Below are positions 1-10,293 of a DNA stretch of 13,677 nt, in pieces (the first letter of the stretch is position 1; each line of letters starts with the position of its first letter). The stretch comes from Neocallimastix lanati (nom. inval.) (taxonomy: Eukaryota; Neocallimastigomycota; Neocallimastigomycetes; Neocallimastigales; Neocallimastigaceae). The stretch spans positions 1 through 13,677 of the forward strand of contig JACVTC010000647.1 in NCBI GenBank assembly GCA_016946835.1. Direction: 5' to 3'. The position numbers were made by a program, and so were the translations under genes. A model generated the notes under the pieces. That model was given only the letters and a program-made list of their open reading frames with translations, did no database searches and had not been told where the DNA came from.

Positions 1-1908
1 ATTTTATTAATATTTTTTAAATAAATAAATATTAATATTTTTTTTAAATAAATAGATCTATATAATTGTTAAAGCATTTTATTAATATTTTTTTTAAATA
101 AATTAATCTATATAATTGTTAAAGTATTTTATTAATATTTTTTTTTAAATAAATAAATCTATATAATTGTTAAAGTATTTTATTAATATTTTTATAAATA
201 AATAAATCTATATAATTGCTAAAGTATTATATTAATAGTTGTTTAAATATTTTATTAATATTTTTTAAATAAATAAATCTATATAATTGTTAAAGTATTT
301 TATTAATATTTTTTTTTAAATAAATAAATCTATATAATTGTTAAAGTATTGTATTAATATTTTTTTTAAATAAATAAATCTATATAATTGTTAAAGTATT
401 TTATTAATATTTTTTTAAATAAATAAATCTATATAATTGCTAAAGTATTTTATTAATAGTTGTTTAAATATTTTATTAATATTTTTTAAATAAATAAATC
501 TATATAATTGTTAAAGTATTTTATTAATATTTTTTTTAAATAAATAAATCTATATAATTGCTAAAGTATTTTATTAATAGTTGTTTAAATATTTTATTAA
601 TATTTTTTAAATAAATAAATCTATATAATTGTTAAAGTATTTTATTAATATTTTTTTTTAAATAAATAAATCTATATAATTGTTAAAGTATTGTATTAAT
701 ATTTTTTTTAAATAAATAAATCTATATAATTGTTAAAGTATTTTATTAATATTTTTTTTAAATAAATAAATCTATATAATTGTTAAAGTATTTTATTAAT
801 ATTTTTTTTAAATAAACAAATCTATATAATTGCTAAAGTATTTTATTAATAGTTGTTTAAATATTTTATTAATATTTTTTAAATAAATAAATCTATATAA
901 TTGCTAAAGTATTTTATTAATAGTTGTTTAAATATTTTATTAATATTTTTTAAATAAATAAATCTATATAATTGTTAAAGTATTTTATTAATAGTTGTTT
1001 AAATATTTTATTAATATTTTTTAAATAAATAAATCTATATAATTGTTAAAGTATTTTATTAATATTTTTTTTAAATAAATAAATCTATATAATTGTTAAA
1101 GTATTTTATTAATATTTTTTTAAATAAATAAATCTATATAATTGCTAAAGTATTTTATTAATAGTTGTTTAAATATTTTATTAATATTTTTTAAATAAAT
1201 AAATCTATATAATTGTTAAAGTATTTTATTAATATTTTTTTTAAATAAATAAATCTATATAATTGTTAAAGTATTTTATTAATATTTTTTTTTAAATAAA
1301 TAAATCTATATAATTGTTAAAGTATTTTATTAATATTTTTTTAAATAAATAAATCTATATAATTGCTAAAGTATTTTATTAATAGTTGTTTAAATATTTT
1401 ATTAATATTTTTTAAATAAATAAATCTATATAATTGTTAAAGTATTTTATTAATATTTTTTTAAATAAATAAATCTATATAATTGCTAAAGTATTTTATT
1501 AATAGTTGTTTAAATATTTTATTAATATTTTTTAAATAAATAAATCTATATAATTGTTAAAGTATTTTATTAATATTTTTTTTTAAATAAATAAATCTAT
1601 ATAATTGTTAAAGTATTTTATTAATATTTTTTTAAATAAATAAATCTATATAATTGCTAAAGTATTTTATTAATAGTTGTTTAAATATTTTATTAATATT
1701 TTTTAAATAAATAAATCTATATAATTGTTAAGGTATTTTATTAATATTTTTTTTAAATAAATAAATCTATATAATTGTTAAAGTATTTTATTAATATTTT
1801 TTTTTAAATAAATAAATCTATATAATTGTTAAAGTATTTTATTAATATTTTTTTAAATAAATAAATCTATATAATTGTTAAAGTATTTTATTAATATTTT
1901 TTTTTTAA
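1..1908. repeat. AT-rich satellite array, about 33 units in two length classes
   Basis: A tandem array already under way at the left edge of the window. Each unit carries the core ATCTATATAATTG, then AAAGTATTTTATTAATA, a T run of variable length, and AAATAAATAAATC. I count about 33 cores. Some 23 units are short, about 50 bp, differing mainly in T-run length. Ten are long, about 71 bp, because AGTTGTTTAAATATTTTATT is inserted before the T run. In nine of the ten long units the preceding core reads ATTGCT instead of ATTGTT; the exception is near 970-1000. The long class is therefore an inherited variant spread by unequal exchange or conversion. No coding frame or dyad symmetry was found. It could be a subtelomeric, pericentromeric or dispersed minisatellite; the window does not say which. 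Confidence 0.95.
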
Positions 1909-1910
1909 AA

Positions 1911-1958
1911 TAAACCTTTTAATTGTTTGAATATTAAACCTTTTAATTGTTTGAATAT
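1911..1958. repeat. 24-bp tandem duplication at the satellite edge
   Basis: Two exact head-to-tail copies of a 24-bp unit (1911-1934 and 1935-1958) that begins TAAACCTTTTAATTG and ends TTTGAATAT. They start directly where the satellite stops. The unit differs from the satellite unit but shares the AATTGTT word, so it may be an older, diverged edge unit. Confidence 0.9.
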
Positions 1959-2103
1959 TTTATTTTATTTTTTTTTTTTGTAAAAAAATATTTATTTTTA
2001 TCTAACCATTATAATTTATTTAATTATTCACTTAATAAATTTTAAGAAAAAAATTACAATTAATAATACAACAAAATAGTATCATATAACTATTAATTTA
2101 AAA

Positions 2104-2165
2104 AGCCTCAAAATTTGATATATCACGTGAAAAAATTGGCGTTTTGGACCTCTCCCAATTAATTT
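2104..2165. other. Short GC-richer island with CACGTG and a hairpin
   Basis: This stretch stands out from its surroundings with words such as GGCGTTTTGGACCTCTCC. It contains the palindrome CACGTG (2124-2129) and an inverted pair, AATTGG and CCAATT, around a loop of about 15 bases. Both strands have an open frame of roughly 23 codons here, neither with a start codon. It may be a relic exon, a piece of a mobile element or a small RNA; I cannot choose between them. Part of it recurs at 11891-11912. Confidence 0.4.
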
Positions 2166-3871
2166 TAGATTAAATAATTCAAAAATTATAAATTATATTA
2201 ATATATTTTTTTATTTTATATAACAAATTTACATTATTATTTCAAATTTCTGTGGTAATCTAATATATAATTATTGTCAGAAATTATAAATTATTTAGAA
2301 CTGTAAATTAATATAAATTAATTTACATATGAAATACGTGATGTATTGATAAATATACATAATGTAAATATATAAATATTATAAGAATAAGCCACATTAA
2401 ATTATATATATAAATATATTATAATGATAATATATGTGAAACTATTCTTAATTCATTATTCCTATTATTCTTAACTCATAACTATTGATTATATACAAAA
2501 CTATTACTAAGAATAAATATAATAATATTGAATTCATATTAGCATTCATACATATTTGATTATAATAAATTAAATATATTAAATAAAGATCACACATTTA
2601 AATCTAATTTCCAACAATTATTATTTAAAATTACTGTAATATTTTGATATATAAGTATTATTTAAAGAATATTTTATTACAAAAAAAAAAGTTTTATACA
2701 TTATATATAATATAAATAAATAAATAATTAAATAAATAAAATAATTAATATTTCTGTCATAAAAAAATACTTTAATATACTTACGCTTTATAAAAATTAA
2801 TGATTTTATTTTTATAAAACATAAATACATTTTTAATATTATGAGATTGATAATTTTTTTTTTTTTTTAATATAGAGAAAAAAAAATCAATTTATTAATA
2901 TCATTAATAAATCCATAATAATAATAATAATTAAAAATTAATTGAAGTAATTTTAAATTAGTAAAATATAATTAATATTATCATTATTTAATAGAAATTA
3001 GTAATAAATAATTTAAACCTATAACAATTATAATGTGGTAGAGATATTACTAATTAATTTAAAAATAATTATAAAAATATTATCATTTTATTATTATATA
3101 ATAATTATGAATATTAATTTTACGAAATTTTAAATTTTTTTTTTTTTTTTTCCTATATTGATATTGAATAATATATATTTTATATTTTTTATTGGACCAT
3201 TGTTCATTTTTAATATATAAAATAACTTAAAAAAATAATATTTATATACCAAAAAACTAATAAAATATATATTATAAAAAAATATAAAACGAAAAACATT
3301 AACCATTCAAGACTTATAAATATCATATCCAATATTATTGAAAGAAAAAAAAAGGTCATTGTAGATAATTAATGACTAAATATTCTCAATAACTATATCT
3401 ATATAATTATTAAATCTAAAATTTCATTAAACATATGATTAAAAATAACAATATATTATTATAATTTTAATATTAATTTAATATATATGATTTTTAATTT
3501 AATAAATTATTTTAACTTTTAGAGGAATTAATCTAATATAAAGAAATGACTTTTTTAATTATAGTAGATATAATTAAAAAAAGTTAAAAATTTGATAAAA
3601 TTATTAATTGCTTAGTATTTCTAATATAATATTAAGAAATATTAAGAAATGACTAAATTTTTAATATTATTTAAAATAGAAATAATTAATAAAGTTTTAT
3701 AATTTAAATTTATAGATTTATATTGTAAGAAGAACTTATCATAAAAAGTTTTTGTTATTAACATAAAATAAACTAATTAAGGATCAATTAATCTTATTAA
3801 TTTTATTAAATTTGATATTTTAAGCAATTTTAAGATTTTGAGAAATTTCTCTAATTTTATTTCTTTTTATG

Positions 3872-3873
<2 letters not shown>

Positions 3874-3903
<30 letters not shown>
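3874..3903. repeat. T30 homopolymer
   Basis: Thirty consecutive T. Similar long T or A runs occur at 4151, 8901, 10263, 11251 and 11337, and are a general mark of this genome's noncoding DNA. Confidence 0.95.
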
Positions 3904-3907
<4 letters not shown>

Positions 3908-4148
3908 GATAATAATAATATTATAATAATTAATATTTATTTATTTATTATCAATCATTACATATTAACTGATTAACATTAATAATAACTTATTTTTTTT
4001 ATAAAAAATATTTTTACTTAGTAAAAACATTGAATTTTTTATTTTAAAAATTTTAATTATTAAATAATTTTTTTTTGTTATTAAAATCAATTAAGCAAAT
4101 CATTTAAATAAAATTCTAATAATTAATATTTATAAACAAAATAATGTT

Positions 4149-4150
<2 letters not shown>

Positions 4151-4187
<37 letters not shown>
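4151..4187. repeat. T37 homopolymer
   Basis: Thirty-seven consecutive T in the spacer before gene 1. Its exact length may be unreliable in the assembly. Confidence 0.95.
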
Positions 4188-4194
<7 letters not shown>

Positions 4195-5850
4195 AAATAT
4201 TAATGAATAATTAAAAATATCTTTTCTAATTTTTTAAGCATATACATAAAAAATTAAAAAATTCCAATGATTTATTTATATATAGTTCATAATATTATTT
4301 GGTATATTAAATCTATTAGATAAATTAAATAATAATTATTTATTATACTAATAAAAAAAAAAAGTTACAATATTTTTATGTTATTATAATTTTTTAAAAA
4401 TTAATTATTTTTCACTTTACAAATAAAATTAAATCATATTATTATTTTAATATTATTTTAATTCTAACAGTAATCATTTTCTCAAAATTTTATATAATTA
4501 ATAAAATTTTAACTTCTGAAGATAAGCAAACAAAAAATATATATTTAATTTTATAATAATTTGTTACATGTAATAAAATTTAATAAAATATTATTAATAA
4601 AAAAAAATAATATGAAATAATAATAAATTAATAAAAGTAGAAAAGTGTGATTTTTTTTCGTGATTTTATTTATTATATTTTGTATTAATTACATTGGAAT
4701 TTTATATTACTAATATTATTCTTTTAATATTTATTTTATTAAAATAATTAAATATGATTTTTGTTATATCGATTATCAGCCAATCATGCTTAAATAAAAA
4801 ATACCGTTTATAATAGTTTCTATATTTAGTAATTTATTTTAACATACCGAATTTAAAATTTAAAATATTAAGAAAAAAAAAAAAATAAATAAAAAACATT
4901 TTTTTAAGAGAAATTTTAATTTTATTAGTTATAATTTTTAATCACTTATGGAAAAAGAAATATTAAAAATCTTAAAATAATATGATGAAAATCATAATAA
5001 AAAAAAAAGTTATGGAAACAATAGAATTTGTGAAAATAATTAAAAAAAAAAAAAGAGATATAATTAGTTTTTAATTACTAATTTAATGATTAATTTATTA
5101 TAAATTAAAGATTTAGTAAAAAAAAAATAATTATAATTTATTATAAAATAACATATTAATAATAATAAACAATTATTAGTACCATTAATAATTAAAAAGT
5201 AATAATATCTATTAAAATAAAATATATATTTTGAATTATTATTATGTATATATATATATATACATAAAAACTATTTAAATATGTCATTTCTTTTCTTATT
5301 TTCCAATTTTTAATATTTTAAATTCAAAAATAGTTATATATATATAGAGTACTAAAAATAAATTATTAATTCCTTTAATATATATATAATTTTAAATAAA
5401 TATATTAGGATTTTGACTTATTAAGACTTTAAACATTTTAATATAATAATAATATAGTTTTAGTTTTAATTTTGATTCGTTCTTCGACTAAAATATATTT
5501 ATCCTAATATAGAAATATCAAAATATATTAATACTTTTTTTTTTTTTTAATTTAAATATAAAAAATATAGAACTAAAACAAAATATAAATACTACAAAAT
5601 TTTTTTAAAACTTTTTACAATTTTAAAAATTTTTTTTAAAAATATTTTAGCTTTTATTGTAAAATATTTAAAATATATATATATATATAAAATAAATAAT
5701 ATAAAAGAACATAGAAAAAATTTGTAATAAAAACATTTTTATTCTTATTGTATAAGGATAATTGTATAAATTTTTTGTATTAGATAGTTGTAAATATATT
5801 TAAAAATAAATCAATATCCAAAAATAACATTATATTTTAATAATACTAAA

Positions 5851-6621
5851 ATGGCTACCAACAATTATGATGAATTAACTAAAAAATGTCAAGAGATTTT
5901 TGACAAACTTATTCTTGAAAATAAGGATGAAATAGAAAAATTAAATAAGAAAGAAGAAACAAGACATCAAAGAACAAGATCTATGGCTCCACCAAACTCT
6001 TATGGTTTATATGGATCTTCTCGTAGACAATGTGATATTGAATGTACCATAGTTAGACCACGTTCTCAGAGTGTTCCACTTTCTTTCTTATCGGATTACA
6101 ATGCTAAGCAACCTAATAATACTCCTATTAATACCAACTTAGCAAGACCAACAGTTGAACCAATTCAAGAAGAAGGTGAATTCAATATTTATAATCAAAG
6201 ATCAAAAATGAATAACTATACAATATCTACAGATCAATTATTGAATGCAGAATTAAGAAAAATTTCAAGTAAAATGGATACTCATAACCGTTCTAAATCC
6301 CTATCTTCAATTTCTGAAAATGATATATTAAATATTGAAAGTTTAATAAACAAGCAAGAGGAGGAACAGAATAAAGAAAGGACACAAAAGAAGGCATATA
6401 GAAGTCGTTCCCATTCTTATTCTTATGGAAATTCTTATTTAAATAGAACACCATTAAGCATTGACGAATACAAAAAGAGAGTTGAATTAGAAGTTTATCG
6501 TCAACAAATTAAATGTCATGAAAAACTTGAATTTGAAAATTATGAACGTAATAAGTACCAAAAATTCTTAAAATGGCAAGAAATCGATTACCAAAATAAA
6601 AGGAGTTCTTGGAATATTTAA
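5851..6621 (+). CDS. Hypothetical basic protein with repeated RSxS sites, 256 aa
   Basis: Intronless frame of 256 codons. The start is the first ATG, in a good fungal context (AAAATGG), and it ends at TAA. Base content and codon variety rise sharply at both ends, so it is real coding DNA. I do not recognise a family. Residues 1-40 are acidic/basic and helix-prone. A low-complexity middle carries four related basic-Ser sites: RTRSMAP (41-47), RPRSQSVP (69-76), NRSKSLSS (146-153) and YRSRSHSY (183-190). RSQSVP fits the mode-1 14-3-3 consensus RSxSxP, and all four suit basophilic kinases of the PKA/CaMK type. Residues 203-251 form a charged, aromatic, probably helical tail. There is no signal peptide or membrane segment. 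It is probably a phosphoregulated cytosolic or cytoskeletal adaptor; that role is inference only. An AATAAA lies at 6739-6744, but such words are common by chance here. Confidence 0.9.
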   Translation: MATNNYDELTKKCQEIFDKLILENKDEIEKLNKKEETRHQRTRSMAPPNSYGLYGSSRRQCDIECTIVRPRSQSVPLSFLSDYNAKQPNNTPINTNLARPTVEPIQEEGEFNIYNQRSKMNNYTISTDQLLNAELRKISSKMDTHNRSKSLSSISENDILNIESLINKQEEEQNKERTQKKAYRSRSHSYSYGNSYLNRTPLSIDEYKKRVELEVYRQQIKCHEKLEFENYERNKYQKFLKWQEIDYQNKRSSWNI

Positions 6622-6639
6622 AAAAAAAAAAAAGAAAAA

Positions 6640-6910
6640 AAAAATGGAATTTTAAACTATTTAAGAAAAAAAGTTTAATAAGAAGAAATTAAGATATTCT
6701 TTAAATTTTTAAATAATACCTTTTTTTTCTTTATTTATAATAAAGTATTTAACAAAAAAAAAAACAAACAAACAAAAAAAAAAAAACAAAAAAAAAAACA
6801 AAAAAAAAGAAAATTTAAATTATCTAAGAAAAAAGTCTAATAAGAAGAAATTAAGATATATTTTAAAATTTTAAATTATACCTTTTTTACTTTATATAAT
6901 TAAGCATATA
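6640..6910. repeat. Imperfect direct duplication of the gene 1 3' flank
   Basis: About 110 bp just after gene 1 (6640-6752) recurs at 6800-6910. Both copies share AATAAGAAGAAATTAAGATA followed by AT-rich sequence and an ATACC plus T-run block, with scattered substitutions and small indels. Between them is an A-rich, C-punctuated low-complexity stretch. A duplicated 3' untranslated region is the simplest reading. Confidence 0.8.
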
Positions 6911-7210
6911 TTTTGATTTAAGTATATATAATTGTATTAAAAAAACAATATATTAATATCGTTTTTATTTATTACAATATTAAAAGTAAAAACGAGAATG
7001 AAAGATGTATTTATTATATTATATTATTCCTAAATAATTTTGAAATTAGTTTATTCATGTATTATTTAATTTTATATTTAATTTTATATTTGAACTATTT
7101 TTAATTCATATATTTTAATAATACCGTTGTAACTAATCTGGTATAAATAATATATATATTGATATATGTATAAAACGCTTATAAATTATAAAAAAAAAAA
7201 AAAAATTTAT

Positions 7211-7242
<32 letters not shown>

Positions 7243-7318
7243 TAAAGTAAAAAAGTAAATATAAAAATAAAAAGAAAAAATTATATATATTAATAATTAT
7301 TGTGTATTTATATTTATA

Positions 7319-7354
<36 letters not shown>

Positions 7355-7557
7355 ACTAAATGTTTCTCATTTTTGTCAAATCATCAAAATATATTAATAT
7401 TTAAGATTTACTATCTTATGATTAGTAATTTAATTACTTAATCTATTTTATAAATTCAACTTTTTTATATTATGTAATTTAATGAATTTTAATAAATATA
7501 ATAAAATAAAATTAATTACAGTTTAAATATGATAAAAACAAAAACAAAAACAAAAAA

Positions 7558-7687
7558 TTAAGAATATATTAAACTTTATTTTTTTGTCATATATATTAGT
7601 ATTAAAAAAGGAAGACAAAAAAAAAAAAAAAATTTAAAATATATTGAACTTTATTTTTGTCATATATATTAATGTTAAAAAAGATGA
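7558..7687. repeat. Direct repeat of about 55 bp
   Basis: Two copies (about 7558-7612 and 7633-7687) share AACTTTATTTTT, GTCATATATATTA and TTAAAAAAG in the same order with a few differences. They are separated by a short A run. This looks like a local duplication. Confidence 0.8.
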
Positions 7688-7936
7688 AAGAATAAAATTC
7701 TTTTATTCCTCCAATATATTTTAATAATATAAATATAGTTACATAAATATGATTATAATTTAATAATAATATAAAGTTTTTAAAGTTTTCGGTATATCTT
7801 TATCATAATATAAATGGATAAATATATTAATAAAATTAATTAGAGAAATATAATTTAATATACATTATTCTGAGTTTAAAATAAAATTATAATGTATTAT
7901 ATTTAAAATATGAGAATTATATATATAAATAAAATA

Positions 7937-7967
<31 letters not shown>

Positions 7968-8096
7968 AAAAAAGATAAAACATATTTCAATTAAAAATAA
8001 AAGATAAACGGTAATATAATAAAAACGAAAGATAAAAATTATACTGTAGTATAATTATTAATTAAATTAATAAAAATATAAGATAATTAAAAAAAA

Positions 8097-8530
8097 ATGG
8101 TTTCAGAAAATAATAGCAATAATAACAAAAAAAATAATCAAAATAAAGCATAAAGTGAAAATGATAAACGGTCAGTTATAACAGCTGGTAATGACATTGA
8201 TGAAAAAAGATTAAATTATTTAGATATAATACGTGAAAACACAAATCATAATAAAGTAAATGTCATATATATATAATATTATCAATAAATAATATATACA
8301 ATTATTATTATAATAATAAAATATATTATTATTAATAATATTAAAATATTAAATATCCTTATTATACTTTAAAAGAAAGAAATTTTATGTAGAATCGTTT
8401 TTTGTGGTAAAGTGAATTTATATGATAATTTATCTGAAGAGGAAAAAACTAAAATTACTCAACAAGATTTAGGAGGTATTATAATGTTAAAATAATCGTT
8501 TCAATAAATTGATGTTAATAATAAATTATA

Positions 8531-8570
<40 letters not shown>

Positions 8571-8898
8571 AAAGATTTATTGATGCATTAAAAATGTTTG
8601 AAATAATATCATAAAATAGAACATATAAAAAATCTTTTTTTATATTAATTATATTAACATTTTTTTTTAATTTATAATTAATAAATTTAATAATTATTCA
8701 TCATTTATCAAAAAATATCAAAGTACCAATTCAATTATAACAGGCTTATTTCTATATTCAGATACAGTTTTTATTCATTTCATTGAGGTATAAAATCATA
8801 CAAAAACTTTTAAATAAATAATTAGTAGTAATAATAATAATTTTATTTATTAGCATAATCTAATTTGATATGTATATATAATATCAAAATTTATTATT

Positions 8899-8936
<38 letters not shown>

Positions 8937-9394
8937 CTGTTGTTGTTCAAAAAAAAAAGGCCTCACAAAGAATTATTAACTATATAAATAATGATATTAA
9001 AAATAATGTGCTACTTGATATGGAATCCATTAAATATTTATATTATAATGACTATATATCCTTTTTCAATAATTATATAAATATATTATTCTTTTATTAA
9101 AATAAAAGAATAACAGTTAATTTTATTTTTTTTTTTATTTAATAAAAGAATAACAATAATAATATAAAATTAAATCATTTAATAATTAAAAAAATATTCT
9201 TAACTTTTAAATATACATCGAAAAATAGATCATTTCCATTTTGGATAAATCGGACTCTACCAAAACTTGATAAAATATATATAGATGACGAAATGAGTGA
9301 TGAACATATTGATGAAACAGTAATAATAATTATTTAAATATTATTAAATATTTTTATTTATAATTTATCTATATTTATTTATTTATATTTTAAG

Positions 9395-9427
<33 letters not shown>

Positions 9428-10128
9428 TTTTTCAATTTTCATTAATACTAATAAAATATAATCAATATTTTAGGTATTTAATTTAGTTAGCAACTTGGTT
9501 TCCTTTGGAGAAATTTTATCATCAATTACAAAAGTATTATTATTAAAAGTTTATTATTATTAATATTATTATTATTATTATTATTAATTTATAAACAAGT
9601 AATTATGATATTGATTTATTAATCAATATTAATTAATATTAATTATAATTTTTTTTAATAATAAACATTTATTATGTTTATTAATTCAATACACAATAAT
9701 TAATAATAACAATAATAACAATAATAACAATATAAATTAATAATAATCATTCAAAAAAAAAAAAAAAAAGGATGAAATCAAAATTGCATTAGAAGAATTA
9801 GGAACAAAACATAGTAATTTAATTCCATCAGCTACCCAATTAGATCAATTCATGAAGCCAAATATCGACATTATTTCGCTTTATGAATGGAATACCATAT
9901 TTTCTCCGGACTATGGTTTGGTTTTGGAAAGTGGTAAGCCTAAAAAAAAAAGTTTATATTTTAATTTTCTTTATAAATGATTTAATATTAAAAATAATTT
10001 ATTTTATAATTATTATATATATTCTTAATAACTTTAAATATTAAAAAATTATAATTTAATTAATTCTTTATTTGTTCATTATGAACATAGAATTAACATG
10101 GCCAGAACCAGAATCATTAATATTTTAA
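8097..10128 (+). CDS. Degenerate BLUF-like, TEX47-type cilium protein (nine exons; intactness uncertain)
   Basis: By-eye exons: 8097-8255, 8376-8475 (or 8485), 8575 to about 8631, about 8724-8787, 8960 to about 9057, about 9217-9319, 9474-9533, 9771-9933 and 10091-10128, giving about 280 residues ending in TAA. GT-AG junctions at introns 1, 4, 6, 7 and 8 keep frame exactly. The start is ATG in an Asn-rich leader. Strand 1 is KEILCRIVFCGKV (exon 2), helix 1 FIDALKMFEIIS (exon 3), strands 2-3 NSIITGLFLYSDTVFIHFIE (exon 4), helix 2 ASQRIINYINNDI (exon 5), and a later strand SIKYLYYNDY runs into NRSFPFW (exons 5-6). The order and motifs fit BLUF, closest in my judgement to the TEX47/C7orf62 ciliary group, and the tail LTWPEPESLIF fits that too. 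The flavin-site Tyr and Gln of true BLUF proteins read as Phe and His, so light sensing is unlikely. Defects: TAA at 8151 and 8612, unclear phase at intron 2, and no GT donor after exons 3 and 5. It may be a pseudogene. Confidence 0.65.
8376..8485 (+). other. Gene 2 exon 2, with ambiguous 3' boundary
   Basis: The acceptor TTTAAAAG precedes AAAGAAATT, and exon 1 ends at AAA before GTAAAT, so phase 0 is kept. The exon encodes KEILCRIVFCGKV and then a helix-prone acidic stretch ending QQDLGG. Donor GTATTA at 8476 leaves phase 1, which does not fit exon 3 read from the AG at 8574. Donor GTTAAA at 8486 leaves phase 2 and restores the frame. A third option keeps 8476 and ends the intron at AAC (8570), giving a rare GT-AC intron. 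Confidence 0.55.
8901..8936. repeat. T36 homopolymer inside gene 2 intron 4
   Basis: Thirty-six T in the intron between exons 4 and 5, upstream of the acceptor at 8958-8959. It acts at most as an extended pyrimidine tract. Confidence 0.95.
9056..9216 (+). other. Candidate U12-type AT-AC intron in gene 2
   Basis: Exons 5 and 6 encode adjacent parts of one fold, but there is no GT where exon 5 must end. Instead the sequence reads ATATCCTTTTTC at 9056, identical to the U12 5' splice consensus ATATCCTT. Upstream of exon 6 is ATTCTTAAC (9196-9204), close to the U12 branch consensus TTCCTTAAC, with an AC at 9215-9216 about 13 nt beyond the branch A. The difficulty is phase. Cutting at 9056 and 9216 puts exon 6 out of frame. 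Starting the intron at 9058, or removing one A from the run at 9221-9225, restores it. Confidence 0.45.
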
Positions 10129-10261
10129 ATTATCTATCTTATTTTTTTTTTTTTTTTATTTTATTTTTTCTTAATACATAAAATATCATAAATTACGAAA
10201 GCAGTAATATCATATTAAATGATAAAATAAATTGGAATTTAATTTAACAATAAAAATTCAA

Positions 10262-10293
<32 letters not shown>

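Larger units (their letters stand above)
1959..5850. other. Gene-poor AT-rich spacer
   Basis: About 3.9 kb with no coding region I can support. Reading frames here are short and made of Ile, Tyr, Phe, Lys and Asn from AT tracts. It contains T runs at 3874-3903 (30) and 4151-4187 (37), a tandem ATTAAGAAAT pair at 3631-3650, and the word AAGAAATGAC at 3541-3550 and again at 3644-3653, which marks a small local duplication. TATA-like words before gene 1, such as one at 5700-5707, carry no weight at this base composition. The only stretch of higher complexity is 2104-2165, listed separately. Confidence 0.75.
6622..8096. other. Intergenic spacer between genes 1 and 2
   Basis: No coding region is supported. 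Contents are the duplicated 3' flank, A runs near 7188-7205 and 7218-7242 separated by a repeated TTTATAAATTATAAA word, an (ATT)n run at about 7318-7350, and a direct repeat at 7558-7687. ATG codons before gene 2, such as at 7813, open only very short frames with no usable GT donor, so I found no upstream first exon for gene 2. Confidence 0.7.

Noticed and set aside
1-1908. CRISPR array
   Set aside because: The units are contiguous with no unique spacers, and the sequence is eukaryotic. It is a satellite.
2621-2830. 69-codon minus-strand open frame with ATG
   Set aside because: The product is almost only Ile, Tyr, Phe, Lys and Asn from AT tracts, with no codon bias or domain pattern. It is a chance frame.
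8606-8726. A second U12-type intron between exons 3 and 4
   Set aside because: The ATATCATAAA donor matches the consensus poorly and no CTTAAC-like branch site lies near the 3' end. The AC ending at 8726 alone is not enough.
8097-10128. Reassigned TAA codon (ciliate-like code) to explain the stops in gene 2
   Set aside because: Gene 1 ends at TAA with no internal TAA and encodes Gln by CAA throughout. Gene 2 exon 9 also ends sensibly at TAA.
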